DNA from: an uncultured Solobacterium sp.
Lineage (GTDB): Bacteria > Bacillota_I > Bacilli_A > Erysipelotrichales > Erysipelotrichaceae
DNA: 64,000 nt
Reading direction: 5' to 3'
NCBI GenBank assembly: GCA_900552125.1
Contig: URYK01000003.1
Coordinates: forward strand, 66,783 to 130,782
The notes under the pieces were generated by a model that searched no databases, was not told where the DNA came from, and worked only from the letters and a program-made list of their open reading frames with translations. Below, in pieces: positions 54,653-63,944 of this stretch (within the stretch, counting starts at the first letter, position 1; the number at the start of each line of letters is the position of its first letter). The position numbers and the translations under genes were made by a program.

Positions 54653-54680
54653 TTGCCTTGTGAAAGTGCTATCATAGAAT
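54653..54680 (+). promoter_or_regulatory. Possible SDR promoter
   Basis: TTGCCT (54653-54658), 16-base spacer, TAGAAT (54675-54680). Weak match. Confidence 0.4.
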
Positions 54681-54704
54681 TAATAAAGAGAAAGGAGATT
54701 TTAA

Positions 54705-55526
54705 ATGGACTCAAAAAGATTTCAAGATAAGGTCATGGTAGTGACTGGTGGTACATCCGGAATTGGAAAAGCAGTATGTTTACGAGCAGGAGCAGAAGGC
54801 GCAATCGTAGTGATTGCAGGTCGTAATGAAGAAAGAGGAAAGGCTATAGAAAAAGAAATCATTGATCAGGGAGGAAAAGCCTTATTTATCCAATGTGATG
54901 TAACAAAAAAAGAAGATATCATACATTTATATGCGAAAACGATGGAGGTTTATGGACATCTTGATATTGCCATCAACAATGCTGGAATTGTAGGAGATTC
55001 TAAAAAAATTGAAGATTTGACGGATGATGATTGGTTTAGTGTTGTAAATGCGAACTTAAACTCTATGTTCTATTGTATTCGAGAAGAAGTTAAATACATG
55101 TTACAGAATGAACATGGCGGAAGTATTGTCAATACAGCATCTGTTGCAGGTATACGTGCAACACCATCAGGACCAGCTTATGTCGCAAGTAAACATGGTG
55201 TAGTAGGGTTAACCAAGTCAACCGCAATGGATTATGCAAAACAAAATATTACTTGTAATGCAGTTTGTCCTGCGGGTACGGATACACCATTAACGGAAGC
55301 CGCAAAACAAAAATTATATGCGAAAATTGCGGAATTGAAAGCACAGGGTAAAGATCCACAGGAATTCATGAAAAACTCTATGTTAGCTGGAAAGACACAG
55401 ACTTTACAGGAACGTAATGCGACTAGTGAGGAACAAGCCGCAACAATTCTTTACTTTGCTAGTGATGAAGCCAGACATATTACAGGAAGCATCATCGCAA
55501 GTGATGGAGGATTTACCGTATATTAA
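54705..55526 (+). CDS. Short-chain dehydrogenase/reductase
   Basis: The 273-residue Rossmann enzyme has the NAD(P) motif TGGTSGIGKA (about 15-24), a cofactor-selecting Arg in AGRNEER suggesting NADP(H) (inference), NNAG (about 89-92), the catalytic Ser in NTASVAG, and the YVASK Tyr-Lys pair. An insertion of about 35 residues between the substrate loop and the last strand (KLYAKIAELKAQGKDPQEF) is longer than average for classical SDRs. GAAAGGAG precedes the start. It is a single gene between terminators. The substrate is unknown; FabG-, sugar- and steroid-dehydrogenase-like roles are all possible. Confidence 0.88.
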   Translation: MDSKRFQDKVMVVTGGTSGIGKAVCLRAGAEGAIVVIAGRNEERGKAIEKEIIDQGGKALFIQCDVTKKEDIIHLYAKTMEVYGHLDIAINNAGIVGDSKKIEDLTDDDWFSVVNANLNSMFYCIREEVKYMLQNEHGGSIVNTASVAGIRATPSGPAYVASKHGVVGLTKSTAMDYAKQNITCNAVCPAGTDTPLTEAAKQKLYAKIAELKAQGKDPQEFMKNSMLAGKTQTLQERNATSEEQAATILYFASDEARHITGSIIASDGGFTVY

Positions 55527-55544
55527 GTTAAATGAGATAAAGAA

Positions 55545-55592
55545 AAGGCAATGGTCAGCTTGAAAAGTTTCTGATATCCATTGCCTATTTTT
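55545..55592 (+). terminator. Intrinsic terminator of the SDR gene
   Basis: AGGCAATGG / CCATTGCCT with an inner TCAG/CTGA stem, then TATTTTTG. Confidence 0.75.
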
Positions 55593-55726
55593 GTTTGATT
55601 ATGCTATACATAGTTTTCTTATGGTTTCTCAGATAAAAATAATTGACATAACATAAAGAATAAGGTAAGCTAATATGTGTTAGCTATTTCTAACTTGAGT
55701 TTTATTATGTCTTTAGGAATTGCCTA

Positions 55727-55755
55727 TTGACGTTTGGTAAAAATAATGATACATT
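55727..55755 (+). promoter_or_regulatory. pflB promoter
   Basis: TTGACG (55727-55732), 17-base spacer, TACATT (55750-55755). The riboswitch begins directly downstream. Nothing else is seen in 55593-55726. Confidence 0.65.
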
Positions 55756-55761
55756 AATTTC

Positions 55762-55864
55762 AGTTATATGACTGACGGAAGTGGAATTGACCACAGGAAG
55801 TATAATGTATAAGAGCCGACCGTCTGGGCAAAAGAGTCCTAGACGTAATGTCGGCTCTTTTCTT
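55762..55864 (+). ncRNA. ZTP riboswitch (pfl motif) with terminator
   Basis: The aptamer is recognised from TGACTGACGGAAGTGG...CCACAGGAAG followed by GCCGACCGTCTGGGCA (55774-55830), the conserved core of the pfl/ZTP class. The terminator AAGAGCCGAC / GTCGGCTCTTTT (55811-55864) shares its 5' arm with the aptamer's second domain, so ligand (ZTP/ZMP, a sign of low 10-formyl-tetrahydrofolate) should prevent termination. It controls pflB, whose formate product feeds one-carbon metabolism. Confidence 0.9.
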
Positions 55865-55926
55865 ATAAATATATCACAAGATATATTTACGTTTAAAACC
55901 TATTTAAGCAGGAGGGTGCAGGATTT

Positions 55927-58182
55927 ATGATGAATGAACGTAAAGAATGGGAAGGATTCTCTGGTAGAATCTGGAAAGAAGAAGTCAATGTTCGTGACTT
56001 CATTCAGCACAACTATACTCCATATGATGGAGATGAGTCTTTTTTAGAAGATGCAACAGATGCGACAAATAAACTGTGGGGAGAACTTCAGAAATTACAG
56101 AAGGAAGAACGTGCTAAAGGCGGCGTTCTTGATATGGAAACAGAAGTAGTTTCTTCTTTAACAGCGTATGGTCCTGGTTACATTAATATAGAATTAAAGG
56201 ATTTAGAAAAGGTTGTTGGTCTTCAGACGGATAAACCATTGAAACGTGCGTTTATGCCTTATGGCGGAATTAAAATGAGTGAAGAAGCATGTCGTACTTA
56301 TGGATATGAACCTAGTGAAAAATTACATGAAATTTTCCATGAATATCACAAAACACATAATGATGCAGTATTTGATTGTTATACACCAGAAATGCGTTTA
56401 GCTAGACGTAACAAAATTGTAACAGGACTTCCTGACACTTATGGTCGTGGACGTATTGTTGGTGATTATCGCCGTGTTGCTTTATATGGTGTTGATTTCC
56501 TAATTCAGGAAAAAGAAAAAGATAAAGCAAACTGTGGCTGTGGTGTAATGAGCGATGACATTATTCGTCAGCGAGAAGAATTAGCAGAACAGATCAAGGC
56601 TCTAAAAGGTATGAAAGCCATGGCTGAAATCTATGGTTATGATATCAGCGGTCCAGCGAAAAATGCAAAAGAAGCTGTACAGTGGCTATACTTTGGATAC
56701 TTAGCAGCAATTAAAACACAAAATGGTGCAGCGATGAGTGTAGGACGAGTTTCTACTTTCTTAGATATTTATATCGAACGTGATTTAGAAGCCGGTGTTC
56801 TTACAGAAAAAGAAGCACAAGAATTAATTGATCATATGACAATGAAATTCCGTATGGTTAAATTTGCACGTATTCCTTCTTACAATCAGTTATTCTCTGG
56901 TGACCCTGTTTGGGCAACATTGGATATTGCTGGTTTAGGTATGGATGGACGTCATATGGTTACAAAAACTGACTTCCGTTTCTTACATACATTAGAAAAC
57001 ATGGGACCGGCTCCTGAACCTAACTTAACAGTATTGTATTCTTCTCATTTACCAGAAAACTTTAAAAAGTATTCTGCACGTATTTCTATTGATACAAGCT
57101 CTGTACAGTATGAAAACGATGATGTTATGCGTCCTGTTTGGGGAGATGACTATGCAGTATGCTGTTGTGTAAGTGCTACTCAGACTGGTAAAGAAATGCA
57201 GTTCTTCGGTGCACGTGCTAACCTTGCAAAATGTTTATTATACGCTATCAATGGTGGTGTTGATGAAAAAACAAAAGTACAGGTAGGACCTGAATATCGC
57301 CCAATTACTTCTGAATATCTTGATTATGATGAAGTAATGCATAAATATGATATTATGATGGAATGGCTTGCGGATTTATATGTAAACATTCTAAATCTAA
57401 TTCAATATATGCATGATAAATATTATTATGAAAGTGCATTGATGGCATTGATCGATACAGATGTAAGAAGAACATTTGCGACAGGTATTGCGGGCTTCTC
57501 ACATGTAGTAGACTCTTTATCTGCAATTAAATATGCGAAAGTTAAAACAATTCGTGATGAAGATGGTTTAGTTATCGATTACGAAACAGAAGGTGATTTC
57601 CCTCGTTATGGTAATGATGATGACCGTGCTGATGATATCGCAGTATGGCTATTAAAGACATTTATGGAAAAAATCGAAAAACGCCATACGTATCGTAATT
57701 CTGAACCAACAACTTCTATCTTAACAATTACTTCTAATGTCGTTTATGGTAAAGCAACAGGTGCATTACCAGATGGACGTAAAGCAGGAGAACCATTATC
57801 ACCAGGGGCAAACCCAGCTTATGGTGCTGAACAAAATGGACTTCTAGCTTCCTTGAACTCTGTTGCGAAACTTCCTTATGAATATGCATTAGATGGTATC
57901 AGTAATACACAAACAATTAATCCTGATGCATTAGGACATAATGAAAAAGAACGTGTAGAACATTTAGTGAATGTGTTAGATGGTTACTTTGATCAGGGTG
58001 CACATCATTTAAATGTAAACGTCTTTGGAATTGAAAAATTAAAAGATGCAATGGAACACCCAGAAAAAGAAGAATATGCGAACTTCACAATTCGTGTATC
58101 TGGATATGCTGTTAAATTTATTGACCTGACTCGTGAACAGCAGCTAGACGTTATCGCAAGAACATGCCACGCTAGTCTATAA
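55927..58182 (+). CDS. pflB: Formate acetyltransferase (pyruvate formate-lyase)
   Basis: The 751-residue glycyl-radical enzyme splits pyruvate with CoA to acetyl-CoA and formate. The catalytic Cys pair lies in [23 protein letters not shown], and the radical Gly in the C-terminal [11 protein letters not shown]-terminal [19 protein letters not shown] is typical. GGAGGGTG precedes the ATG; ATG 55930 is an equal alternative. It is activated by PflA encoded next, and controlled by the ZTP riboswitch. Together with pta it indicates anaerobic fermentation. Confidence 0.96.
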   Translation: MMNERKEWEGFSGRIWKEEVNVRDFIQHNYTPYDGDESFLEDATDATNKLWGELQKLQKEERAKGGVLDMETEVVSSLTAYGPGYINIELKDLEKVVGLQTDKPLKRAFMPYGGIKMSEEACRTYGYEPSEKLHEIFHEYHKTHNDAVFDCYTPEMRLARRNKIVTGLPDTYGRGRIVGDYRRVALYGVDFLIQEKEKDKANCGCGVMSDDIIRQREELAEQIKALKGMKAMAEIYGYDISGPAKNAKEAVQWLYFGYLAAIKTQNGAAMSVGRVSTFLDIYIERDLEAGVLTEKEAQELIDHMTMKFRMVKFARIPSYNQLFSGDPVWATLDIAGLGMDGRHMVTKTDFRFLHTLENMGPAPEPNLTVLYSSHLPENFKKYSARISIDTSSVQYENDDVMRPVWGDDYAVCCCVSATQTGKEMQFFGARANLAKCLLYAINGGVDEKTKVQVGPEYRPITSEYLDYDEVMHKYDIMMEWLADLYVNILNLIQYMHDKYYYESALMALIDTDVRRTFATGIAGFSHVVDSLSAIKYAKVKTIRDEDGLVIDYETEGDFPRYGNDDDRADDIAVWLLKTFMEKIEKRHTYRNSEPTTSILTITSNVVYGKATGALPDGRKAGEPLSPGANPAYGAEQNGLLASLNSVAKLPYEYALDGISNTQTINPDALGHNEKERVEHLVNVLDGYFDQGAHHLNVNVFGIEKLKDAMEHPEKEEYANFTIRVSGYAVKFIDLTREQQLDVIARTCHASL

Positions 58183-58196
58183 TCAGGAATAAAAAG

Positions 58197-58222
58197 AAAG
58201 GTCTGTTGTCAAACAGGCCTTT
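58197..58222 (+). terminator. Hairpin between pflB and pflA
   Basis: AAAGGTCTGTT / AACAGGCCTTT stem followed by TTATT. Probably a partial terminator lowering pflA expression relative to pflB. Confidence 0.55.
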
Positions 58223-58240
58223 ATTAATGGAGGAAAACAT

Positions 58241-58978
58241 ATGAGTGTAAAAGGAGCAATTCATTCATTAGAAACATTTGGTTCCGTAGATGGACCTGGA
58301 GTACGTTTTGTCATTTTCTTGAAAGGTTGTGCTATGCGTTGTAAGTATTGCCATAATCCAGATACTTGGCAATTAGGAACTCCAGATACAGATGCAGATA
58401 CAATTTTAAAAAGAGCTTTACGTTATAAAAGCTATTGGGGTAAGGATGGCGGAATCACAGTTAGTGGAGGAGAACCACTGCTACAGATTGATTTCTTATT
58501 AGAATTATTTCAAAAAGCTAAAAAAGCAAATATACATACGGTAATTGACACAAGTGGAAATCCATTCACAAGAGATGGTGAATTTTTTGAGAAATTCAAA
58601 AAGCTAATGGATGTTACAGATTTAGTTTTATTGGATCTAAAAGTATATGATGAAAATAAACATCAGTCACTTTGTGGTCAGCCGAATAAGAATATTTTAG
58701 ATTTAGCATCTTATTTATCCGAAATTAAAAAGCCTGTATGGATTCGTCATGTATTAGTACCTACTATTAATGATTCAACTGAGGATCTGACTTCTCTTGA
58801 TAAATTTATTCAAACATTGAATAATGTAGAAAGAGTAGAAATATTGCCATACCATACATTAGGTGCATACAAATGGAAAGAACTTGGTTATACATATTCA
58901 TTAGAAGGTATTTTGCCTCCAACAAAGGAAGAGATAGAACGAGCTAATAAATTGCTGAGAACAGATTCTTATAAATAG
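58241..58978 (+). CDS. pflA: Pyruvate formate-lyase activating enzyme
   Basis: The 245-residue radical-SAM enzyme installs the glycyl radical in PflB. The [4Fe-4S] motif is CAMRCKYCHNPDTW (C-x3-C-x2-C), then the SAM-binding GGITVSGGEPLLQ and DLKVYDENKH. The length is typical for PflA without the extra ferredoxin insert of GRE activases. GGAGGAAA precedes the ATG. It is separated from pflB by a weak hairpin. Confidence 0.95.
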   Translation: MSVKGAIHSLETFGSVDGPGVRFVIFLKGCAMRCKYCHNPDTWQLGTPDTDADTILKRALRYKSYWGKDGGITVSGGEPLLQIDFLLELFQKAKKANIHTVIDTSGNPFTRDGEFFEKFKKLMDVTDLVLLDLKVYDENKHQSLCGQPNKNILDLASYLSEIKKPVWIRHVLVPTINDSTEDLTSLDKFIQTLNNVERVEILPYHTLGAYKWKELGYTYSLEGILPPTKEEIERANKLLRTDSYK

Positions 58979-59067
58979 TCTTAATTTAATGCACTCGATG
59001 AGATGAAACATGATATAATGACATTAGATATAATGAGTATTTCAAAGAAAGAAGCGAGTGTGAAAAA

Positions 59068-60036
59068 ATGAAGAATTTTGAACAGCAATTACAAGGAAAA
59101 CACCCTCGGATCGGATATGCAGAGGGAAACAATCCAGATGTGCTTCAGGCTTGTGTGCGCCATGTGAATGAAGGCTATATCATACCTGTTTTAATTGGTA
59201 ATAAGCAGGAAATTTTATCTATAGCTGATAAAATTAAGATTGATATTACTGGAGTAGAAATCGTGGATATGGATACTTTTCCAAATCGAAAACAGATGGT
59301 AGAGCGTATGCTGATGATACGAAGAGGGAATTGGAGTCGTGAAGAATGCGAAGAAAAGCTAAACGATATTAATTACTTCTCTACTATGTACCTGGAATTA
59401 GGTTACATTGATGGACTTGTAGGAGGAGTTCTTGCGACTACTGCAGAAACAATGCGTCCTGCTCTACAATTAATTCGTACAGCAGCGAATAATCGATTTG
59501 TATCTAGTTGTGTATTCATGGAAAAAGATGATATACAATTGATTCTAGGAGATTGTAGTTTAAATGTAGATCCTAGTGTAGAGGAATTAGTAGAAATCAC
59601 ACTACAATGTGCAACTACAGCAAAAGAATTTGGTTTAGATCCGATAGTCGGTTTATTATCTTATTCATCCTTTGGTTCAGGAAAAGGGCAAAGTGTAGAA
59701 AAAGTTAGAAATGCAATTGAACATTTAAAACGAATGCCTTTAGATTTTCCTGTTGATGGTGAAATTCAAGCAGATACTGCTTTATCTAGTGAAGTTGCGA
59801 AAATTAAAGCTCCTAATTCGGCTATTGCCGGTCATATGAATTCACTGATCTTCCCAAATATTGATGCTGGAAATATTTCCTATAAAATCATGGTGGAATT
59901 ATGCGGCTATAGAATGTTTGGACCAATCCTTCAAGGATTAAGAAAACCAGTTAATATTTTAACAAGACGAGCAAGCATTGATACAATGTATTCCATGGGA
60001 ATCTTAACAGGTGTACAAGCTGTAAATAATGAGTGA
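59068..60036 (+). CDS. pta: Phosphate acetyltransferase
   Basis: The 322-residue enzyme of the phosphate acetyl/butyryltransferase family converts acetyl-CoA to acetyl-phosphate. It has IGYAEGNNPDVLQA at the start, YIDGLVGGVLATTAETMRPALQLI, LLSYSSFGSGKGQSVEKV, DGEIQADTALS and LIFPNIDAGNISYK, the standard Pta series. Following pfl genes, it would turn acetyl-CoA into ATP together with an acetate kinase encoded elsewhere. GAAAGAAGCGAG precedes the start. Confidence 0.92.
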   Translation: MKNFEQQLQGKHPRIGYAEGNNPDVLQACVRHVNEGYIIPVLIGNKQEILSIADKIKIDITGVEIVDMDTFPNRKQMVERMLMIRRGNWSREECEEKLNDINYFSTMYLELGYIDGLVGGVLATTAETMRPALQLIRTAANNRFVSSCVFMEKDDIQLILGDCSLNVDPSVEELVEITLQCATTAKEFGLDPIVGLLSYSSFGSGKGQSVEKVRNAIEHLKRMPLDFPVDGEIQADTALSSEVAKIKAPNSAIAGHMNSLIFPNIDAGNISYKIMVELCGYRMFGPILQGLRKPVNILTRRASIDTMYSMGILTGVQAVNNE

Positions 60037-60054
60037 AATAATATTAGAGGAAAG

Positions 60055-60087
60055 ACAAGGGACAGCCTATTAGGTTATCCCTTGTTT
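60055..60087 (+). terminator. Intrinsic terminator of pta
   Basis: CAAGGGA / TCCCTTG arms with an inner AGCCTATTAGGTT hairpin, then TTTGCTT. Confidence 0.7.
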
Positions 60088-60225
60088 GCTTAATGAATGT
60101 TTATACTTGTAATTATTAGATTTATATAAAACTTATTAGAAATAAAATAAATATTTACAAGAAATTTTATATAATATATCCTAGAGAAGGAATATTTATG
60201 ATATATAATATGGAGGTTTAGGGAT

Positions 60226-60795
60226 ATGTATTTAGAAAGTGTTATTTTGTTTATTTTTACAGTTCCTATTTGGGTAATTATAAGATTTGTTTTATACATA
60301 AAAAATAGGAAATACAACAGTTTTTCATTAAAGAGAGAGATGTTACTAAATATATTTTTCTTATATATACTTTGTTTGTTCTCTGTCACTTTTTTTCCAA
60401 TGTATATTCATTTTGATGAATATGACAATTGGATTTCTGTGAATTTTATTCCGATAGTAAATACTGTAAAAGAAATTATTGCTGTAGGAGATTCTGGTAT
60501 GGCTGATTTTATGATACAGTTCTGGATTAAGAATATTGTTGGTAACCTTATTCTTTTATTACCATTAGGCTTTTTTTTGCCAATATTATGGAATAAATTT
60601 CAGGATGGACGTAAAACAGTCTTGTTTGCTTTTTGTTTCTCTTTAAGTATTGAATTATTACAACTGTTATTAATGTATATTGGGGTTTATGGTAGAGCTT
60701 TTGATATAGATGATATTATTTTAAATACTCTTGGTGCGTGTATAGGTTATCTTATTTATAAAAAATTTATTGGGAAAAGAGTATTTGTTAGGTAA
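60226..60795 (+). CDS. VanZ-like membrane protein
   Basis: The 189-residue protein has five hydrophobic segments. VanZ-family motifs are present: VTFFPMYIHFDEYDNWISVNFIPIVNTVKEI, NIVGNLILLLPLGFFLPILW, SIELLQLLLMYIGVYGRAFDIDDIILNTLGACIGY, abbreviated here to their cores NFIPI, GN-LLLPLGF, E-LQ and FDIDDIILNTLG. VanZ proteins influence teicoplanin susceptibility by an unknown mechanism. GGAGGTTTAGGG precedes the ATG. The gene stands alone with no glycopeptide-resistance genes nearby. Confidence 0.88.
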   Translation: MYLESVILFIFTVPIWVIIRFVLYIKNRKYNSFSLKREMLLNIFFLYILCLFSVTFFPMYIHFDEYDNWISVNFIPIVNTVKEIIAVGDSGMADFMIQFWIKNIVGNLILLLPLGFFLPILWNKFQDGRKTVLFAFCFSLSIELLQLLLMYIGVYGRAFDIDDIILNTLGACIGYLIYKKFIGKRVFVR

Positions 60796-60811
60796 AATAG
60801 TTAAAATGATG

Positions 60812-60852
60812 AAAGAGACCAAACATTATATGAAGTGGTCTCTTTTGTTTTA
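60812..60852 (+). terminator. Intrinsic terminator of the VanZ-like gene
   Basis: AAAGAGACCA / TGGTCTCTTT arms, then TTGTTTT. It also faces the convergent minus-strand gene. Confidence 0.75.
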
Positions 60853-60901
60853 ATATTTTTTCTATACGACATATCTTTTGTATCAATCTAATCAATATGT
60901 A

Positions 60902-61540
60902 TTATATAAGTGTATTGATTTCATGATCTATTGCTGCTTTTAGTTGACCAATATGAAAGCCATCAATTGTACGATGGTTTACTTCAATCGACATATGTAC
61001 ATATAGTCGATTTTTATCTTCATAATATTTTCCCCAAGTTATTCTTGGGATAGTGTCTTTAGCATCAAAATTATGTTCGTTTGTAAGTGAGGTAAAGTCA
61101 AACCATGGAGTACATGAAAAATAGATAAGTTCATCAGTTTCTTTGCTTTTATCAATGAATTCTTTTTGTATAATACTTTGTTTTTTAGCATTTTTACAAA
61201 ATGAAATATAATCGTCTTCCCAAGAAACTGTTATTATTTGAAAAGTGTCTGCACCCTTTGGTAAATAGGTAAAGCTAGGATTTACTTTATCTAATACAAC
61301 AAGATTTTCTTCTCTAATACGAATTTTAAATTCTTGTATAGAATTGATGGCTTTTGTACATATCCATATCATTAGAAAATAAAAGGAAAGTTCTTTATCT
61401 TTTGATATTTTTTTTACATTTGTTACGTCAATAGGAATTGTAACTGAATAGAAAGGATAATCTATTTTAGAAAAGTTATCATAAATTTCTTTTCGACTCC
61501 AGTTTTTTTTTATCAATAATATGCATTTTTCTTCCTCCAT
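60902..61540 (-). CDS. Chloramphenicol acetyltransferase-family protein, 5' frame disturbed
   Basis: The 212-codon frame carries the CAT fold: NWSRKEIYDNFSKIDYPFYSV, SFYFLMIWI, NPSFTYLP, YFSCTPWFDFTSL and the catalytic EVNHRTIDGFHIGQL (His-x3-Asp-Gly). It is therefore a trimeric acetyl-CoA-dependent acyltransferase of the CatA-like group. ATG 61540 has no ribosome site. GGAGG at 61534-61538 is instead ideally placed for ATG 61526, which reads MHIID as CAT proteins do, but in the other frame. A run of nine A (61503-61511) separates them; eight A would join the proper start to the body. Real chloramphenicol resistance is not established. Confidence 0.78.
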   Translation of the reverse strand: MEEEKCILLIKKNWSRKEIYDNFSKIDYPFYSVTIPIDVTNVKKISKDKELSFYFLMIWICTKAINSIQEFKIRIREENLVVLDKVNPSFTYLPKGADTFQIITVSWEDDYISFCKNAKKQSIIQKEFIDKSKETDELIYFSCTPWFDFTSLTNEHNFDAKDTIPRITWGKYYEDKNRLYVHMSIEVNHRTIDGFHIGQLKAAIDHEINTLI

Positions 61541-61560
61541 TCATTTTAATTTATGGCTAT

Positions 61561-61589
61561 ATTATAACTTATTGGACTAAATCTAACAA
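61561..61589 (-). promoter_or_regulatory. Promoter of the CAT-family gene
   Basis: Minus-strand TTGTTA (61584-61589), 17-base spacer, TATAAT (61561-61566), in the 67-base gap after the LysR gene. Confidence 0.65.
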
Positions 61590-61607
61590 GGTAGGCGTGT
61601 AAAGGGA

Positions 61608-62480
61608 TTACTTGGCAAAGGATAGAAATGCTTTCATATGAGGTGTAAGCCATTTGTTTTTATGATATACGATTTGACGATATACGGATAAAGAATAGTC
61701 TTTTGGGTATAGAAGAGAAAGTTTTCCTTGTTCAACATAAGATTTTACACAGAAGTAGGGAAGAAATGATATTTGTATTTCATTCTGTAATTCATGGATG
61801 ATAAATTCTGTATTGCCAATTTCTAAATAAGGCTGTAGCTGCTGGTTTTTAGATAGGACATATTGTTCTAGATCATATCGATAGCTAGTAGCTTTTTCAG
61901 TAAGAATAAGTTCACTTTGCAGAATATTATCTAACGAAAGTTCTCTTTTATTTAGAAGAGGATGTTTAGGGTGACATACGAAAACAATTTCTTCTGGTTC
62001 ATCTACAACACGTATCCAATCGGAATGATATAGTCTTTGGTCAATGAAATAAACAATATCCACTTCATTATGGTTCATCATATCTAATAAAATATCTGGG
62101 GATGAAGTATGCACTTGAATGGTAATCTGTGGATATGCTTTATGAAAAGTATGCAGTAAAGAAGGAAAGATAGAAGCACATAAGGATTCTGTCATACCTA
62201 TGCGCAAGTGTCCTGTTGACTGATGATTTTCCTGTAAAGCAAGCTGAGCTTTCTCACTTTCTTCTAATATACGACAGGCATAAGAATAAAATGTTGTGCC
62301 TTGTGGTGTTAAGGTTATAGTCTTTCCAAAACGATCAAATAGACGAGTATGTAGCTCTTTTTCAAGCTGTTTTATTTGTATGGTAACTGCAGCTTGGGTA
62401 TAGCCTAATGCTATAGCTGCTTTTGAAAAACTATTTAGCTGAGCTACTTTTTGAAAAGTTTTTAAAGTGCGTAATTCCAT
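61608..62480 (-). CDS. LysR-family transcriptional regulator
   Basis: The 290-residue protein has the LysR helix-turn-helix (MELRTLKTFQKVAQLNSF, SKAAIALGYTQAAVTIQIKQLEKEL, TRLFDRFGKTITLTPQG) and a substrate-binding co-inducer domain (about 90-290, RIGMTESLCASIFPSLLHTFHKAYP). It is divergent from the L-cysteine desulfidase gene with a shared 117-base intergenic region, the classic LysR arrangement for controlling the neighbour. Cysteine or O-acetylserine-type ligands are plausible (inference). GGAGGAAAT precedes the start. Confidence 0.92.
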   Translation of the reverse strand: MELRTLKTFQKVAQLNSFSKAAIALGYTQAAVTIQIKQLEKELHTRLFDRFGKTITLTPQGTTFYSYACRILEESEKAQLALQENHQSTGHLRIGMTESLCASIFPSLLHTFHKAYPQITIQVHTSSPDILLDMMNHNEVDIVYFIDQRLYHSDWIRVVDEPEEIVFVCHPKHPLLNKRELSLDNILQSELILTEKATSYRYDLEQYVLSKNQQLQPYLEIGNTEFIIHELQNEIQISFLPYFCVKSYVEQGKLSLLYPKDYSLSVYRQIVYHKNKWLTPHMKAFLSFAK

Positions 62481-62504
62481 ATTTCCTCCTATAAAAAATT
62501 TTTA

Positions 62505-62556
62505 ATCATCTTATAAAATATATAAAATATTCATATCTTTAGCAAGATGATATAAT
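62505..62556 (+). promoter_or_regulatory. LysR site and promoter of the desulfidase gene
   Basis: ATCATCTT (62505-62512) and AAGATGAT (62544-62551) form a widely spaced inverted repeat (31-base gap), the second arm running into TATAAT (62551-62556). No good -35 is present, as is usual for activator-dependent promoters. Confidence 0.5.
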
Positions 62557-62597
62557 AAATGTAAAGATAAGTCAATGTGATAAAGGGAGATTTAACA

Positions 62598-63872
62598 ATG
62601 GAAAGACATGATGTACAATATGATGCATATATTGCATTATTAAACAAGGAACTGGTACCTGCTATGGGATGTACGGAGCCAATCGCGATTGCATATGCAG
62701 CAGCTGTGGCTACTTCTTATATGGAATATCCAATTGAGAAAGTAGATATTTATGCAAGTGGGAATATTATTAAGAATGTTAAAAGTGTAACAGTACCAAA
62801 TACCGGAGGAAGAAAAGGAATTCAAAGTGCTGCAGCAATAGGAATTGTGGCAGGGGATGCTTCAAAGGGATTGGAAGTTATAGCACATGTTAATAATGAA
62901 CAGATAAAAATGATGGAAGAATTTATAAAGAATACGGATATTCAAATTCATCATGAACAATCAAATTGTGCTCTGAAAGTAGGAATTCAGGTTAGTGGTC
63001 AGGGACATTCTGTATATGTATGTATTCAAAATGAACATTCAAATATTGTCTGCATAAAAAAAGATGAGGAATTGATTTTTGATCATCAATCAGATAAAGA
63101 AACTCAGGAATTATTAGATGCGATGGAGTTTTCTATGAAAAGCATTTATGAATTTGCGTTAATGGCAGAAATCGAAGATGTTAAAGAAGTCTTAGACCGA
63201 CAGATGGGGTATAACTATAATATAGCTGAAGAAGGATTAAAAGGAAATTATGGGGCAAATATTGGTTCTGTATTATTGAGTACTTATGGAAACGATGTAC
63301 AGACTCGTGCTAGAGCTTATGCAGCTGCAGGAAGTGATGCACGAATGAGTGGCTGTGAATTACCAGTAATTATATGCAGTGGTAGTGGCAATCAAGGCAT
63401 TACTTGTTCTGTACCTGTGATAGTTTATGCTAAAGAGTTAGGTGTAAATGAAGAACAATTATATCGAGCATTATTAATTTCTAATTTAACTACGTTATAT
63501 CAGAAAAAATATATTGGAAGATTATCCGCATTCTGTGGGGCTGTCAGTGCTGGGGTAGGAGCTGGTGCTGGAATTTCTTATCTATTAGGGGGAGATTATG
63601 ATGCAATATGTCATACGGTTGTTAATGCTTTAGCCATAGCTTCTGGTATGATCTGTGATGGGGCAAAAGCATCATGTGCCGCAAAAATCGCTACTGCTGT
63701 TGATGCAGGAATCATGGGATGTATGATGTATCGAAATGGTAAACAATTTTATAAGGGAGAAGGTATTGTCTGTAAGAATATTGAAGAAACTATCATGGGG
63801 GTTGGACACCTTGCTCGTGATGGAATGAAGAAAACAGATGATGAAATCATTCGTTTGATGATCCAAAATTAA
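62598..63872 (+). CDS. cyuA: L-cysteine desulfidase / UPF0597 family (CyuA-like)
   Basis: The 424-residue protein belongs to the serine-dehydratase-alpha-like UPF0597 family, which uses a [4Fe-4S] cluster to degrade L-cysteine to pyruvate, ammonia and sulfide. Motifs: LLNKELVPAMGCTEPIAIAYAAA, NTGGRKGIQSAAAIG, SGSGNQGITCSVPV, and the C-terminal Cys-containing GMICDGAKASCAAKIATA. ATG 62598 is chosen with AAGGGAG upstream; a GTG at 62577 is in frame. The LysR gene is divergent. It would oppose the cysK-cysE pathway at the other end of the window. Confidence 0.88.
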   Translation: MERHDVQYDAYIALLNKELVPAMGCTEPIAIAYAAAVATSYMEYPIEKVDIYASGNIIKNVKSVTVPNTGGRKGIQSAAAIGIVAGDASKGLEVIAHVNNEQIKMMEEFIKNTDIQIHHEQSNCALKVGIQVSGQGHSVYVCIQNEHSNIVCIKKDEELIFDHQSDKETQELLDAMEFSMKSIYEFALMAEIEDVKEVLDRQMGYNYNIAEEGLKGNYGANIGSVLLSTYGNDVQTRARAYAAAGSDARMSGCELPVIICSGSGNQGITCSVPVIVYAKELGVNEEQLYRALLISNLTTLYQKKYIGRLSAFCGAVSAGVGAGAGISYLLGGDYDAICHTVVNALAIASGMICDGAKASCAAKIATAVDAGIMGCMMYRNGKQFYKGEGIVCKNIEETIMGVGHLARDGMKKTDDEIIRLMIQN

Positions 63873-63896
63873 CATGGTGAAATGCCATGTTTTTTA
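63871..63896 (+). terminator. Intrinsic terminator of the desulfidase gene
   Basis: AACATGG-TGAAATG-CCATGTT hairpin with T6. Confidence 0.8.
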
Positions 63897-63944
63897 TAAT
63901 TAGGCATTATAGTTTAACCTTACCCACTTTTACCATATAATAGT

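Noticed and set aside
60090-60389. 99-codon minus-strand open frame
   Set aside because: Composition is low-complexity Ile/Asn/Tyr from AT-rich DNA, and it overlaps the start of the VanZ-like gene.
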